From positions 13,114,387 to 13,178,386 of the forward strand of contig JAEMBT020000006.1 of assembly GCA_018873245.2 (NCBI GenBank): a stretch of 64,000 bases of DNA, given 5' to 3'. The position numbers were made by a program, and so were the translations under genes. The stretch comes from Archegozetes longisetosus. Its lineage: Eukaryota > Arthropoda > Arachnida > Sarcoptiformes > Trhypochthoniidae. Below the pieces are notes generated by a model. That model ran no database searches, was not told the origin of the DNA, and saw only the letters and a program-made list of their open reading frames with translations. Below are positions 46,131 to 57,642 of the stretch, piece after piece (within the stretch, counting starts at the first letter, position 1; every line of letters starts with the position of its first letter).

Positions 46131-47070
46131 TCAGTGTCTAAAATAGATCATCAAACAATAGATGATTATTTGAAAACAGTTTACTATGATCCAAATCATC
46201 CATCCTCTTTTGAAAGCATAGAGTCTCTATCGAAATCATCGAGGAAAAATTACTTGGTATCACACAGCAGGAAGTTATTGAATGGCTATCTGAGCAAATG
46301 CCATATACTTTACATAGAAACTTGAAAATAATTTATTAGAAATAAAGTTTATGTGAGTCATGTTGACGAACAGTGGCAGGCAGATCTTGTCGATATGCGA
46401 GAATTTTCAAGACAAAATAATGGATTCAAATATATCTTGACAGTAATTGATGTGTTAAGTAAATATCTATAGGCAGTTGCTCTCAAGTCAAAATCTACGA
46501 CAGATATAGTTTCAGCATTCAAGAAAATATTGATGAATCGAAAACCTTTGAAAATTCATACTGATAAAGGCTCAGAATTTGATAATTCTCAGTTCAGAAA
46601 ATTATGTCCTAAACGTGACATTAGAATTTTTTACTTCTAAAGATATGAAAATAAGATGAAGTGTTGTTGAGCGTGTAAATAGAACGCTCAAAAAGAAAAT
46701 TTTCCGTCATTTCACTGCTTACGGTACGCATAAATATGTTGATGTTTTACAAAGTCTAGTGAGTTCTTATAACAAACGATGGCATAGATCTATAAAAATG
46801 AGTCCAAATCAAGTGAATGAATCAAACGAAAAGATTGCTTATGATAATCTTTATGGTGATGCAAAATTAAGAAATATATATCTCAATAAAAGTTTCTCAT
46901 CAGTTGCCAATTGGCTCAACTGCGAGAAAGACATATGACTTGTCTGCTTTAGACAAAAGTTATTATCCTAATGGTCTGATGAAACATATACTGTTTTCGC
47001 GTAGTTTTTGCTCTAGACTACAAGAAAATCATTTTTCTTACCCTGTATATAATAGTGTAATAGTGTATAT
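46131..47070 (+). pseudogene. Retroviral-type integrase (Polinton class), decayed
   Basis: Integrase joins element ends to host DNA. The remnant shows an N-terminal region (YDPNHPSSF) and the first catalytic Asp (ADLVDM, about 46390). A VIDVLSKYL strand follows, with an in-frame TAG just after it at about 46470. The second Asp (HTDKGSEF, about 46575) and the catalytic Glu region (VVERVNRTLKK, about 46665) come next. The C-terminal part includes YNKRWHRSIKMSPNQVN (about 46760-46820) and a tail near 46930-47060. Several frame changes are needed, so it is not functional. Confidence 0.8.
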
Positions 47071-47199
47071 AACATTTAATTGCAATAACAACACTAATAA
47101 AAATGCTGATAATTTTATAACTGCTAATTATCACTACATCTTTTTATTAACTTTTCTCGAACTGCATATTTTAGTATGCAAACCAACTAACTTGTAACG

Positions 47200-47461
47200 A
47201 ATTTCTTGCGCCGAAGACGCGAGTTAATCCGTTAATCACCGGTAAACCACTAATTGATTTTACCGGTGGAATGCAGACACAACTTATTATCTACGACTTG
47301 GTGGAAGTCTGAGGGCAAAAGGGATATCCGATAGAAATTGCTTATCCAGCAATCTTACTATCAGATATGTATAGCTTATTAAAAGAAAGACAAGTGTTCT
47401 CTACAAAAGCTTTATTGATACTGATCCTAAAATGTATTTACAACAGCCTTTTATATATTAA
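47200..47461 (+). other. Coding-like remnant downstream of integrase
   Basis: A stretch open over most of its length in one frame (LIDFTGGMQTQLIIYDL, AYPAILLSDMYSLLKER) has one stop and one apparent frame change before a final stop at about 47459. It looks like a decayed gene of the same segment. I do not recognise the product. Confidence 0.3.
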
Positions 47462-47516
47462 GATTACTCATAAACAATGCCTTACTAGAGGCCAGTTATT
47501 TTGAAACTATGTCGTC

Positions 47517-47590
47517 AACGATAGAATCAACGATAGTGTCAAAGTAAGAGTCAAAGTAAGAGTCAAAGTAAGAGTCAAAGTTCGTCACAA
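47517..47590. repeat. 12-bp tandem repeat (AGTCAAAGTAAG)
   Basis: About three exact units of AGTCAAAGTAAG follow two diverged units (TCAACGATAG-type). It is a simple tandem repeat. Confidence 0.7.
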
Positions 47591-47869
47591 ACTTATACGA
47601 CAGCTACGTTACAAAATTGAAATTTAAAACTAATTTAAATGATATCTTTCAAGTATGGGGTAGATTTTATTGATTTTTTATTGAACACTACTATAAGATA
47701 AATAATTTATTAAAGTTTCTCGAAAATTTAATCAAAGGAAGATTTTTAAATCAATAATTATATTGTGTAAAACATTTATATATAGGTTTAGTTCCCTAAT
47801 ATAGCATTACAGCATTACAGTATTGATGGATAACCAAATAAGAAACTTTGAAGATTGATAAAAAGCTCG

Positions 47870-47990
47870 AAAGCTCGCCTATCCGAGCTACGAGCTTGAG
47901 CTTCAAGCTCAAAAGGGCTATCGAGCCGAACGTCGAGCTATGCTCGCCAGGCCCAAACCTGAAGCTCAGTCGAGCTTTTGCCCTCTATTA
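47870..47990. repeat. GAGCT/AGCTC-rich palindromic cluster
   Basis: Repeated AGCTCG and CGAGCT hexamers (CGAGCTACGAGCTTGAGCTT and similar) make a G+C-rich patch with strong self-complementarity in an A+T-rich region. This style is seen in the ends of some DNA transposons, but I found no matching partner end. Confidence 0.5.
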
Positions 47991-48465
47991 ATTGTATTGT
48001 ATTCGGTGATTTTATTAGATTTCTTACGTGTTTTGGTAATTAAAACTTTAACCATTACTGATTTGATTATTGAGTTTACCACTAATTGTAATCTAATGTT
48101 TTTTATAATATAACAAAGTTTTTGAACTCAAATTCTTGTTCTTCAAACTCACATACTTCTTGAGATAATACGCTTTCTTCTGATTCCAAATTTACATCAT
48201 TCATTTCATCAAAATCTATTTTATTCTTACTTGAAATTATAGATTCAACTTGAATAAGTTAGAATTTTGGATTTTTGAGTTTTATGGAAACAGCTCAAAA
48301 CCTTAAGCTTTGATTAATTTAAATCATGATTCATATATAATACTTAACTTTATTTATCAATATTGATGAGTTAGCACACTCATTTTTTTATTCCAACAAA
48401 TTTTGACATTTAATAAACTAGTCGTTGGCTGAAACAGGAATGACACTAGGGATTGTATTTAACTA

Positions 48466-48995
48466 TAAGGATTTTCGGAAAGTTCCAGCGGCTTTCGTAG
48501 ATGTATTTTGCGCGTTCTATTTGAACAGTTGAAAAATTAATTACAAATCGATTCCATTTCTCAATTGAAAGAACAGATATTTGTCTTCAAATTTTTGTCA
48601 AAATATTTTTTTGTTATTTGTGTCCAAACGATGTCAGACCGAACTCCCGATAAGACTCACATACATCACTTTATATTATACGAATTCAATCGTGGATCAA
48701 ATGCCACAGAGGCCGCCAATAATATCAATGCCACTTATGGCCAAGTCATTAGTGCCCGTACTTGCCAAGAATGGTTCAGTCGATTCCGTTCCAGTGACCA
48801 GAACCTAGATGACCGCCCGAGAAGTGGCCGACCCTCAATTGTGAACAACGACGTTCTGACGGCTCTGGTCGTTCCGTTGGGGACATATCGTCGATAATGA
48901 CGGAAATTATATAATTGATTAAAATTTGTTCACTTCTTTTTAAAATAAAATTAAATATTTGATAACAACCCGCTGGAATTTTCCGAAAATCCTTA
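48466..48995 (+). mobile_element. Mariner element, deleted, N-terminal HTH only
   Basis: Inverted ends TAAGGATTTTCGGAAAGTTC and their near-complement at the right are flanked by TA. The ORF 48631-48897 (88 codons) encodes the first half of a mariner transposase DNA-binding domain (HHFILYEFNRGSNATEAA, WFSRFRS, DDRPRSGRPS). It then runs into an unrelated tail. The catalytic D,D34D domain is absent. The coding part is G+C-richer than the surroundings. Confidence 0.8.
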
Positions 48996-49275
48996 TATTA
49001 CATAAGACGTATAAATTTAATATTCCCCTAAGTTATGAAAATTTTTCTAATCGGTCTCCAAATATATGAGGTTTTCAGACTCACTTTATATGGAAAAAGT
49101 TAAATACTTAAGATATCTAATAAAGAAAATAGAACTCAATCTCAGAGCAGTAGCTTTTGTTATAATAACTATACAATAAATTAAAAAATTAATTCAGTAA
49201 ATATATGTCGTTTGAGTAATTTGTGATAGTTGAATATTTAATATTTTATATCGCCTTTAGATAACTTCAGTTATA

Positions 49276-49798
49276 GGGATTTCCATTTAATTCTCGCGTA
49301 TTTCAAGAGTGAAATTGTAAGGATATTTTGAAGATGGACAGCGAGGACTTACTTTGAGCACCCGGGCATATCCGCCATTTCTTTGAGTGTTTTCCGCGGA
49401 TCCTCTTCGACCTGTGCGCGCAGGACGTCTTTTTCCACCGCTATAGGTCGGCCACTTCTCGGGAGGTCTTCGAGGCTACGGTTACCCGATCGGAACAGAC
49501 TAAACCACGCCTGGCACTGTCAGGCACTGATTACTTGGCTGTATGACTTATTGATGCTATTGACGGCTACTGTTGCATTTGATGCCGATTGAATTCATAT
49601 AACACACTGCCGTACACGCATTTTACCGGTAATGTGGTCACACAATTGATTAAAATTTTTCGATAATAAATTAAACTTATATACTGTATGTGTTCTTTCA
49701 AATGAGAAATGGAAATGATTTATAAACAATTGAAATCTCTTCAAATTTTACGTTACAATTTTACCCTTTAAGATACGCAGGAATTAAATGGAAATCCT
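49276..49798 (-). mobile_element. Second mariner-like element, deleted and decayed
   Basis: Ends GGGATTTCCATTTAATTC and the complementary right end are flanked by TA. The paralogous site at about 29130 is uninterrupted. On the minus strand about 49600-49350 holds a mariner HTH remnant (WFSLFRSGNRSLEDLPRSGRP) with stops upstream. It is in the opposite orientation to the copy 300 bp away and of a different subfamily. Confidence 0.75.
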
Positions 49799-50270
49799 TA
49801 AATATAAGGTTGGAAAGAAAGTCTTTACCAATTTTGACCATGTTTTAATCAACATTATTTTCCTGAAGAATGGTTATGTTTTCAAATCAATTTCAGTTGC
49901 ATTCTCATACACGTGTTATTTGTCTACAATTATCTTCTGGAATTAATTTTGATATCTAGTGATAATCATTACAAACCAACCATCGTCCAACAAACATGAG
50001 TGAGATAAATAAGTTGTACTTAATAGTGAAATGCAGAATATCTGATTCCGACGATCAGATGTCGCTGTTTGTTACACCTAAAGTTACTACAGAGTGTCCC
50101 CTTTTGTATTCTCTACTCTTTGTAAGTACTATAAATTTGATAGTCATATGTTAATTATTCAATTGTGTGTTAAAAAGCTGAGTGTGCATGTTGTCATTCA
50201 CCTAACTTCTGATTATACGTTTTATTAACAATCTTGGGTTAAAATTAGTTTCCATAAGTAAATTTCCACC

Positions 50271-50929
50271 GGTTATTACTCTTTATTATCCATATGACCA
50301 TCTAATTTAAAGTACAGCTACCACCAAATAGTTTTACTTTAATCCCTGATACAAGTTAGGGACAGCATGAAAATTGAATAATCCTAGTCAGAGAACTATA
50401 GTTTAAATGTTAACGAAAATTTTGAGTATAAAAATCAACATTTGACTCACGAGTGATAATTATAATTGATACTTATTGACTCACATATCGTAAATAAACT
50501 ATATGAAAGAAGATACAAATGTAAACTAATAAAACATTAGAATCGGGTCGGGAAACAAGGTAACAATCAATGTTCCGTCGGCTTCAGGAGTTATTGGCAT
50601 GATTTTATTGAATTTATAAATTAACTATAAGCACATGCGATAATTAAGATTTTACGTTATGCCGATACATGCTTTTGAACTTTTCCAGCTTAAAAAGTTT
50701 ACAAATCATTTGATTATCAGTGATTATTGGGTCGTTCACTACTTTAAAATCAAGCGATTCATACTTTAAGTTTAATAGTAAGCCAATGAGTGAGCAAACC
50801 CTGAAAATTTTGCTCAAAACGCATCAGTTAGGGATTAGTAAAAGTAAAACTATTTGGCGGTAGCAGTACGTATGTACTGCAGACTTATTCCAAAGTTCCA
50901 ACTTTAAAATTAACAAAATTTATAACGAA
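50271..50929. other. No recognisable gene
   Basis: Unique-looking A+T-rich sequence between two repeat copies. No gene is seen. Confidence 0.5.
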
Positions 50930-51360
50930 ACTACTACTCTGAGATTGAACTCTATTTTCTCTATTAGACATCTCAAGTATTTGGTTTTTTCACATACAGT
51001 AAGTCTGAAAAACTATCATATATTTGGAGAGACCGATTAGAGAAATTTTCATAGCATAGAAGAACGTCAATTTTACTTTATAATCTTATGTAATAGTTAA
51101 ATACGATCTTTAATGCGATTTCTGTTTCAACCATAGGCTAGTTTATCAAATTAAATGTCAAAATGTGTCGGAATAAAAAATGAGTTGTGTTAACTTATCA
51201 ATATTGATAAATAAAGTTAAGTATTAATATTAAGCCTTTAAGCAAGGTTTAGAGCTGTTTTCACAAAACTCAAAAATCCAAAATTCTAATTTATTCAAGT
51301 TTTACTTTAATTACAATTCAAAATAATCACTTACTCAAATGTCGAAACTGAAAATCATTT
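50930..51360 (-). repeat. Inverted copy of CYP3 upstream repeat
   Basis: In reverse complement this matches 48.2-48.4 and 49.0-49.2 kb (GATGTCTAATAGAGAAAATAG, CTATCAATATTGATAA-type blocks). It lacks the mariner insertion that interrupts the 48.4-kb copy, so it shows the uninterrupted arrangement. Confidence 0.6.
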
Positions 51361-51927
51361 TCCGATTCTTTAGAACTTAAACTTATTGCATATTTTAAGA
51401 GACAATGCTAAAGTTATGGACATCAAATCGAAAATATTAGTACACTACATATTTTTAAGCTTTAATATATACTTTAGAGACTATTTCTAATGTTAGTTAA
51501 AGAAAATTGGATTCAAAGTTGTTATTTTTTAAACAGAACTTATGTCTTACAATTTCAAATGTGATGACTAGGGTGATATCATAGAATAATTATCTTTTGC
51601 CACTCTATCACTCATTTGAATCTTGAGAGTATAATTTTGAATCGATAATGGCTTCGATTAACTTGAACTACAATTTTTCTATTTTATGAAGTACACCAAA
51701 CAGATCTTTCATATTGCTTTATAACTAGTCAAAATCGTAAAGATTTCAATTAAGAATACTAAGTTATTCATATTGGTATCCTTAAAGAACGTAGTCAAAA
51801 TTGCAAGAGTTTACTGTTTTATTTTTTCAGTCTCTAACAGATTAGTCAAATCAAAGTCTACATTATTTAAAAATGTTTAGACATAGTTCAGATTCATTTA
51901 ATAGAACAGATAGTTCAAAGTCGAACT
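51361..51927. other. No recognisable gene; 3' side of Gly-rich gene
   Basis: A+T-rich DNA downstream of the minus-strand glycine-rich gene. It may contain the 3' UTR. Nothing else is visible. Confidence 0.45.
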
Positions 51928-52524
51928 TCAAATTCCTTGAATTCTTCCTTGTCTACCGATTCCACCATTTACTCTTTGTCCACCGATCCCGCCATTTATT
52001 GGATTTATTCCTTGCCTACCGGTTCCACCAATTCCTGGATTTACTCCTTGTCCGCCAATTCCACCATTTATTCCTTGCCTGCCAGTTCCACCAATTCCTG
52101 GATTTACTCCTTGTCCGCCAACTCCACCATTTATTCCTTGCCTACCGGTTCCACCAATTCCTGGGTTTACTCCTTGTCCGCCAATTCCACCATTTATTCC
52201 TTGTCCGCCAACTCCACCATTTATTCCTTGCCTACCGGTTCCACCAATTCCTGGGTTTACTCCTTGTCCGCCAACTCCACCATTTATTCCTTGCCTACCG
52301 GTTCCACCAATTCCTGGATTTACTCCTTGTCTGCCAATTCTCTGATTTCCTTCTTGACCACTGAAGCCAGTGCCTGGTTGGCCATTAATTCTTTCCCTGT
52401 TTCTGCCAGGAGCTACTATGCCTTGTCCGCCATCATTCGTTAAACTCGGATTTTCGATAGAATTTTGTGCGAACACAAAACAAATCATAAAAGCAAATGT
52501 TGCCCAAAATAACGACATTGTCAA
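51928..52524 (-). CDS. Secreted glycine-rich repeat protein, 198 aa
   Basis: ATG at 52524 (a second Met two codons on). Residues 1-19 form a signal peptide (FWATFAFMICFVFA) with likely cleavage before Gln20. After a polar linker, residues about 60-195 consist of imperfect repeats built from GGQGVNPGIGGTGRQGIN and a shorter GGVGGQGIN form. Gly, Gln, Asn, Ile and Arg dominate; Cys and aromatic residues are absent from the repeats. Such proteins are extracellular structural materials (cuticle, silk-like, adhesive or egg-coat), but no known family is recognisable. A TATA box lies 75-80 bp upstream. The DNA is G+C-richer than the neighbourhood, as expected for Gly codons. Confidence 0.82.
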   Translation of the reverse strand: MTMSLFWATFAFMICFVFAQNSIENPSLTNDGGQGIVAPGRNRERINGQPGTGFSGQEGNQRIGRQGVNPGIGGTGRQGINGGVGGQGVNPGIGGTGRQGINGGVGGQGINGGIGGQGVNPGIGGTGRQGINGGVGGQGVNPGIGGTGRQGINGGIGGQGVNPGIGGTGRQGINPINGGIGGQRVNGGIGRQGRIQGI

Positions 52525-52597
52525 AACTTTATTCTCGAAAAAATACTACATTAAATGAAGTTCGAATTTAAGACTTAGTGAATTGGAAACAATTCTG

Positions 52598-52605
52598 TTT
52601 ATATA
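52598..52605 (-). promoter_or_regulatory. TATA box of the Gly-rich gene
   Basis: TATATAAA on the minus strand, about 75-80 nt upstream of the ATG, in a suitable position for a short 5' UTR. Confidence 0.55.
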
Positions 52606-52619
52606 CTCAATTTTTATGA

Positions 52620-55430
52620 CAATTGCAATAATTTATTTAACTTGAAAGGCTAAATAGCAGATGCTTAACAATAATTTATATTAAATTATGAAATATTATT
52701 CATATCGCTTCTTTGAAAATTTTTCGAAACAAAATAAGAGAATGTTATGTAAGCACATGAGTAGACACTCATGAATGCAATACTTTTGATTCTAATAAAT
52801 AGAACGAAAATCATCAAAATACCAAGAAAATTTTTTATTAATATTTCTGTGAACTCAAAGCCAATATGTGCTTCAGACTAATTAACAGTTGATTTTTAAT
52901 AAAAACATAGAAATTTACAAATTCTTATGGAACTTCAGTTATAGAAACTTGTTAGAACTATGACTTGACCTGCACTTTTGCAACATTATATCAAAATTGA
53001 TATTTCTCAAAAATAAATATGAACAAATATTTTGAAAACCCATCTCAACTGTCTCCATTCTAGACTTTATATCATATTTCTAAACATTTTAAATGTCATC
53101 ATTTGAAAGGTAACAAAAATTATTTTGTTAATTCTTTAATATTAACTAGCGTTGCCACCATTTTCTGAAGCCAAGTCAAGACAAAAAACACAAGAGTGGA
53201 TCTTGTATCTAAAATTTAGAATATAGGCACATTTGATTCATTGAATAAATTTTAATTAAATTTTCGTGCTCTATTTGTAAATAATTCAGTATTAGTCTAA
53301 GACTTAAGTACGAGTTTTATTATTCACAAGTTTTTATAATCAAAATCAACTTGAAATTTGTTCATCAAAGCACTTCGACAACAATCTTTTCCAAGTCGGG
53401 ACAGTCTGCGCGACCCAGGAGGACGGGTGGTAACTTTGATCATAACAGAGAATAATTTCAACTTACTGAATAAACCATAACTCATTACTAACAGGCAGTT
53501 AATAGATTATCTTGCCCTTTAGAATATCTCAAAATTTTTTCATTTATCTCATACTTTGAAACTTGATATAAGCAACTACGAATAAAAATGGTTTTAAGTT
53601 TGAAAATTAGAATTTTTTTGTTGTATTAGTTCTATTAGCTATGATACAGTAGACCTTCAAAATCTTTTTTATATTTTCATATTTTCTATATATGTTATGC
53701 CGTTCAGGTTCGAGCTCATAAACCTAAACGCATAACTGGGGACTAAAGTTAACTATTTATCCAGAATTCTGAAACTAATATTCTATTAAATTATTAGTTA
53801 TATTATACTTTGTTTGATTGAAATCTTTTATTTTCTTTAAAAATTATAAGTAATTAAAATAATATTTAATTAACAAATAGATAAAAATATAAAATAGGAC
53901 TTAGACGTGATTTGATTATTTGATTGATACATAAAAATGTTACAAACATATTTAAAAGTTCTCACATATTAAAAGATTTTACTTCTTTCTAACACTTTTT
54001 CACATTCACTTAGAGGCATAATGAGGTCCTCTTCTCAAGGCCTCCGCCCAAAGACTGACTCTCTTTGCCAGTTTTTTTAACATATCTTATATAAACAAAA
54101 TAGATCTGAATTGTTATTCTTTTAAAATATGAGCTGCATTTCATAGCTAGCGATAATACAATGATAACCTTGAAAGCATTAGTAAAGCATTACATAAAAT
54201 ATAAAGCATTTTAAAGATAACTGCTTGACAAACTATTTTAAAAGAATGAAAAACTGATTTAAAATCAAAGAATTTATATCTGCATAACATATATATCATT
54301 GGGTTTACAACTCAAATGTTTTATATTTATGAGTTCAATTCATCAAAAAAGCGAAAAACAAGTTATTTTCCGATACAGCTCTTATTTAATCCCATAAATT
54401 TGTTGTCACAAAGTTTCTCTATTAATATCTAACCATAACTTTGAGTAACATTTGTTAGCTATAAATTATAGGCAATGCATTTGATAAGTTTAGATTGCTT
54501 ACCACGGTTATGATTCGTATGAAGTTTTAATTTCATTATAAGCCATATTCAAGATCTGTCGAGCTTTAAACATTTAAGTTCATTATATTTAGAATTTAGA
54601 AATATTTAGCCACTCAAAAGGGTTGACTCAATTTCAAAGATGTCATTATATCTATGGTAGCAATATTGGCGTTCTGTCGTTTGATTATGAAGATTTCGAA
54701 GCATGTTAAATTAATTGTTTAGGGTTTAAAATCAATAAATCAAATATTACAAACACAAAATTGCGTGACATTAGCTTGCACTTTGTCAGTCAAGTTTATA
54801 CTTTCATCTATTTTTTACAATACTTCTACTAAAATTCTTATTTACTACTAAAAAGATATAAATTATAATCTAAAGAATCTATTTTAGGAAAGTATTTATG
54901 ATTACAGCTAAGACTACCGTGAATGAGGTTTCATTTGCTTTGAATCATTGTAATTGAATACAACATAAGATTTGTTTATCAGCAAATATAATGATAAAAG
55001 CTATAAACTAAAGGTTGTCGCAACTTGTGACACGAGATTTAACTGGTATAATCCAGTTAGTTATGAATCGTAACAAATAATTATTAATTTTCACTATTAA
55101 AACAACATTTTTTGAACTTATGTGAGATATCCCAAAAATATACTAATATTTATACTAATATTTTTGAACAGTTCTCATCTTAAAGGCATTGAAAATCGTC
55201 AATCTCTAATACTTATTGCGACACAAGATAAATTAATTGTGATGAGAGATAATCTCCAAAGAGATATCATTTAATTATTGTTTCGCTTTTCGAATAGATC
55301 TCTTTTAATTTACATTTCGTTTTTTCTAATATTCAAATTCAATTATTATTTGGTCAAATTTTCGTTTTTTGAGTCTCCTATTAATAAGTGAACAAAATTT
55401 GAAGCAAATATTTACTATTTGAAGCTCAAC
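52620..55430. other. Intergenic, nothing recognised
   Basis: 2.8 kb without a supportable ORF, TIR pair or tandem repeat. A short G+C-richer patch at about 53395-53440 (CGCGACCCAGGAGGACGGG) is isolated and unexplained. Confidence 0.5.
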
Positions 55431-56890
55431 ATGCAAATCGATTTTTATACGACTCGTATTAGCCCTTATTGTCGGGCCGTTAAAATGTTGGCGACACATT
55501 TGAACATACCTTTGAATGAGATTTATGTCAGACCTTTTACTGATAGTAGATCTGAAGCTTTTAAAAGAGTGAGTATTGATAATTATTGATTTTTCAATAG
55601 AATTATAAATCAGTTTTATTCAAGAGAAGGTAATATATATTAAAATAAAAGTAATAAAGAAAATGTGTTGTCACGCGTACCGAAACTGACTTCGTTAACA
55701 TCTCTCGGCTTAAGTTTAACTTTGTCACCGTATTATTGAACCTTATGCCCAACTAATCTTACTCTTAAAAATATGTTAAGTTGATTCAAATAAGCATTCT
55801 TGTCGGTGTTTAACTTCATCTCCAACTGGTCTGTCTAATTTAGTTTAAGGTCGATGCGAAATGTCATCCAGTTCTATTAGAACTTGCCTTGGTATCCATT
55901 TGTACAAATTAAAATGAGCATAAGCTCATAATGTACCTTCCTCTTAATCAAATCAAGTACATGGCATGCTAATTATCTTTGAAATTTAATTTTATCTGAT
56001 TTTATGGATAGTCCTTAAAATGAATCTTACGAAATGATGATTTCGTCAGTCTAAGTAACATGACTTCGCATTAACTTTTTGCTACACGATTAAGCATTAT
56101 TTACATATATTTTCGATGAAATTGGGAAAAATGATCAAATACCCACACAATAAGTCGTTTTGCATTATTCTATTCGCATAAAATAATTTAGTTGAAGTTG
56201 CAGCAATAATAATTTTTTATGTGCAGATAAATCCGTGTCACATATTGCCTACAATCAATGACAATGGTTTCATACTATGGGAAAGTCGAGCCATTATGCA
56301 ATATCTATGCAACAAATACGCTCCAAATTCAACTCTATATCCGAGAGATCCTCAATTACGAGCTGTTGTGGACAGACTACTGAATTTCGATTTGAAAACA
56401 TTGAGCCATGCTGTCATTTCTGCTCATTTTGAGTTTACAGTAAGTATTTACTTGCAAACATTCAGTATCAAAACTTATCCAACATTTTAAACTGTTTTTT
56501 CTGCAGTTTCCCAATGAGTACAGCGCTTCTCGAAGCGAAAAATTGGTAGCTTTAACAGACGCGCTCTCATTCTTAGAAATATTCCTAATCAATAAGGATT
56601 ATGTGGCCGGGGATTGCCTAACAATCGCTGATATTTCTCTTTTAGCAAACGCAACGTTTTTAGAGATCACAGTAGAGCTCGAGCTGAGTTCATACCCAAA
56701 TATTTGGGGCTGGGTTAACAGATTAAGAAGAGAGTTACCATATTACGATCAATTGACTAAGATAGCACACGATGAGTGCAGGCAACACATCCAAATTCTA
56801 AGAGAAATCCATGAAGAGTGGTCTCCATCACATTTCTGTGCCTTTATGCCATGTGAAAAACACAACGGAATGATATCCAATGGGCACTAA
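55431..56890 (+). CDS. Glutathione S-transferase, delta/epsilon type
   Basis: Three exons, all phase 0: 55431-55568, 56227-56439 and 56507-56890, giving 244 aa. The enzyme conjugates glutathione to electrophiles in the cytosol. The N-terminal thioredoxin-like domain has Ser11 in ISPYCRA, the catalytic serine position of insect delta GSTs. It also has the cis-Pro region (HILPT, Pro54) and WESRAI (Glu65-Ser66), which binds the glutathione gamma-glutamyl group. The all-helical C-terminal domain contains [12 protein letters not shown] (N-capping box). The protein is about 25 residues longer than typical delta GSTs; the tail holds [10 protein letters not shown]. Polyadenylation-type AATAAA occurs near 57055. 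Confidence 0.9.
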
Positions 56891-57642
56891 ACTTTCTATT
56901 AAATTCAACCAAGGACTTGCTTAAATCATGATTCTTGAGAGCAACTCTTAATGAGAATATTGCTCCGCGTTTCCATTTTTTTTATCTATTAATTGTTTTT
57001 ATTTCATTAAGCATCCTTTTCATAACTTCCTGCACCATAAAGTGCTCCGTACTTAAATAAAAAAGCAGAAATAATAATAATAATATCAACTCTATAAAAG
57101 TTTATTAGAGATCTTTTTAAGAGATTATACCGAAATTTGTTTAATTGTTGTTCAAGAATGTTATACTCCTCGTGATGATCCTCAACGTAGAGACAAAGTG
57201 AATTTAAAGTTCAAAAAAGTAAATGATTTCAATTTCATAAAATATATAACGTCTGATTTGTTAATAAATTTTGCTTGATTTATATAATAGTCGTTAAACT
57301 TTGCATCCAAAATTTGATTGAAATTACGATTAAGCAAATAAATAAAAGAAAAATCTCAAAAGTTCATTTATGATTAAGTTTGGCGCTCTAAGTCATTTAA
57401 TTGTTGAAGCGATAACTTCATTCGAAATGTAGCTTTAGTTCAAAAATTTCCTTATATCTATCAACAATGTTATCGAAGTACAATTTTTTCAAAAGTTATA
57501 ACTGAAAATACTGTAAATTGTGTGCTACACATTTGTATATTTCTGTGTTATACATTTCTTTCATCTCAAGATATTGAAAAAATTAGTTAAAATAATCAGA
57601 AAACACCAAATTGGTTATATTGTCGATATCAATAGGAAGCTA
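56891..57642. other. Intergenic between GST and haspin-like gene
   Basis: 3' UTR of the GST is likely to about 57080, with a short (AAT)n-like tract at about 57070. The remainder has no feature except the upstream open codons of the kinase frame from 57520. Confidence 0.5.

Larger units (their letters stand above)
42720..47461 (+). mobile_element. Decayed Polinton/adintovirus-like endogenous segment
   Basis: A collinear plus-strand block holds an IAP-like gene, a virus-type packaging ATPase, a small basic/hydrophobic ORF, another small conserved-looking ORF and a retroviral-type integrase. This combination is characteristic of Polinton/Maverick elements and the related adintoviruses of animals. 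DNA polymerase B, protease and recognisable major capsid genes are missing, and I found no terminal inverted repeats. It is therefore a partial, inactive copy; nearly every gene is frameshifted. Virion-gene order and the presence of an IAP point to a viral rather than host origin for the IAP. Confidence 0.75.
48220..50270 (+). repeat. CYP3 upstream-region copy without a P450 gene
   Basis: Blocks match 27.4-30.0 kb in the same order and orientation: a TTTTGAGTTTTATGGAAACA-like block, GTTGGCTGAAACAGG, TTTGAGTAATTTGTGATAG, TTTAGATAACTTCAGTTAT and GTGTGCATGTTG...AGTTTCCATAAGT. Where the P450 start codon should follow (past about 50260) the similarity stops and no exon is found. Two mariner-type insertions (48466-48995, 49276-49798) interrupt it. 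Confidence 0.65.

Noticed and set aside
47500-47600. CRISPR-like array
   Set aside because: The 12-bp units are contiguous without spacers and the genome is eukaryotic; it is a simple tandem repeat.
51873-52443. Two long plus-strand ORFs (His/Leu-rich and Ser/Tyr-rich repeats)
   Set aside because: They are antisense readings of the glycine-rich gene's repeats; the minus frame has a signal peptide and a TATA box.
57520-57642. Upstream start for the haspin-like kinase
   Set aside because: The 41 extra residues are hydrophobic/basic and unlike a haspin N-terminus; the Met at 57643 begins a typical polar start. Not excluded without transcript data.
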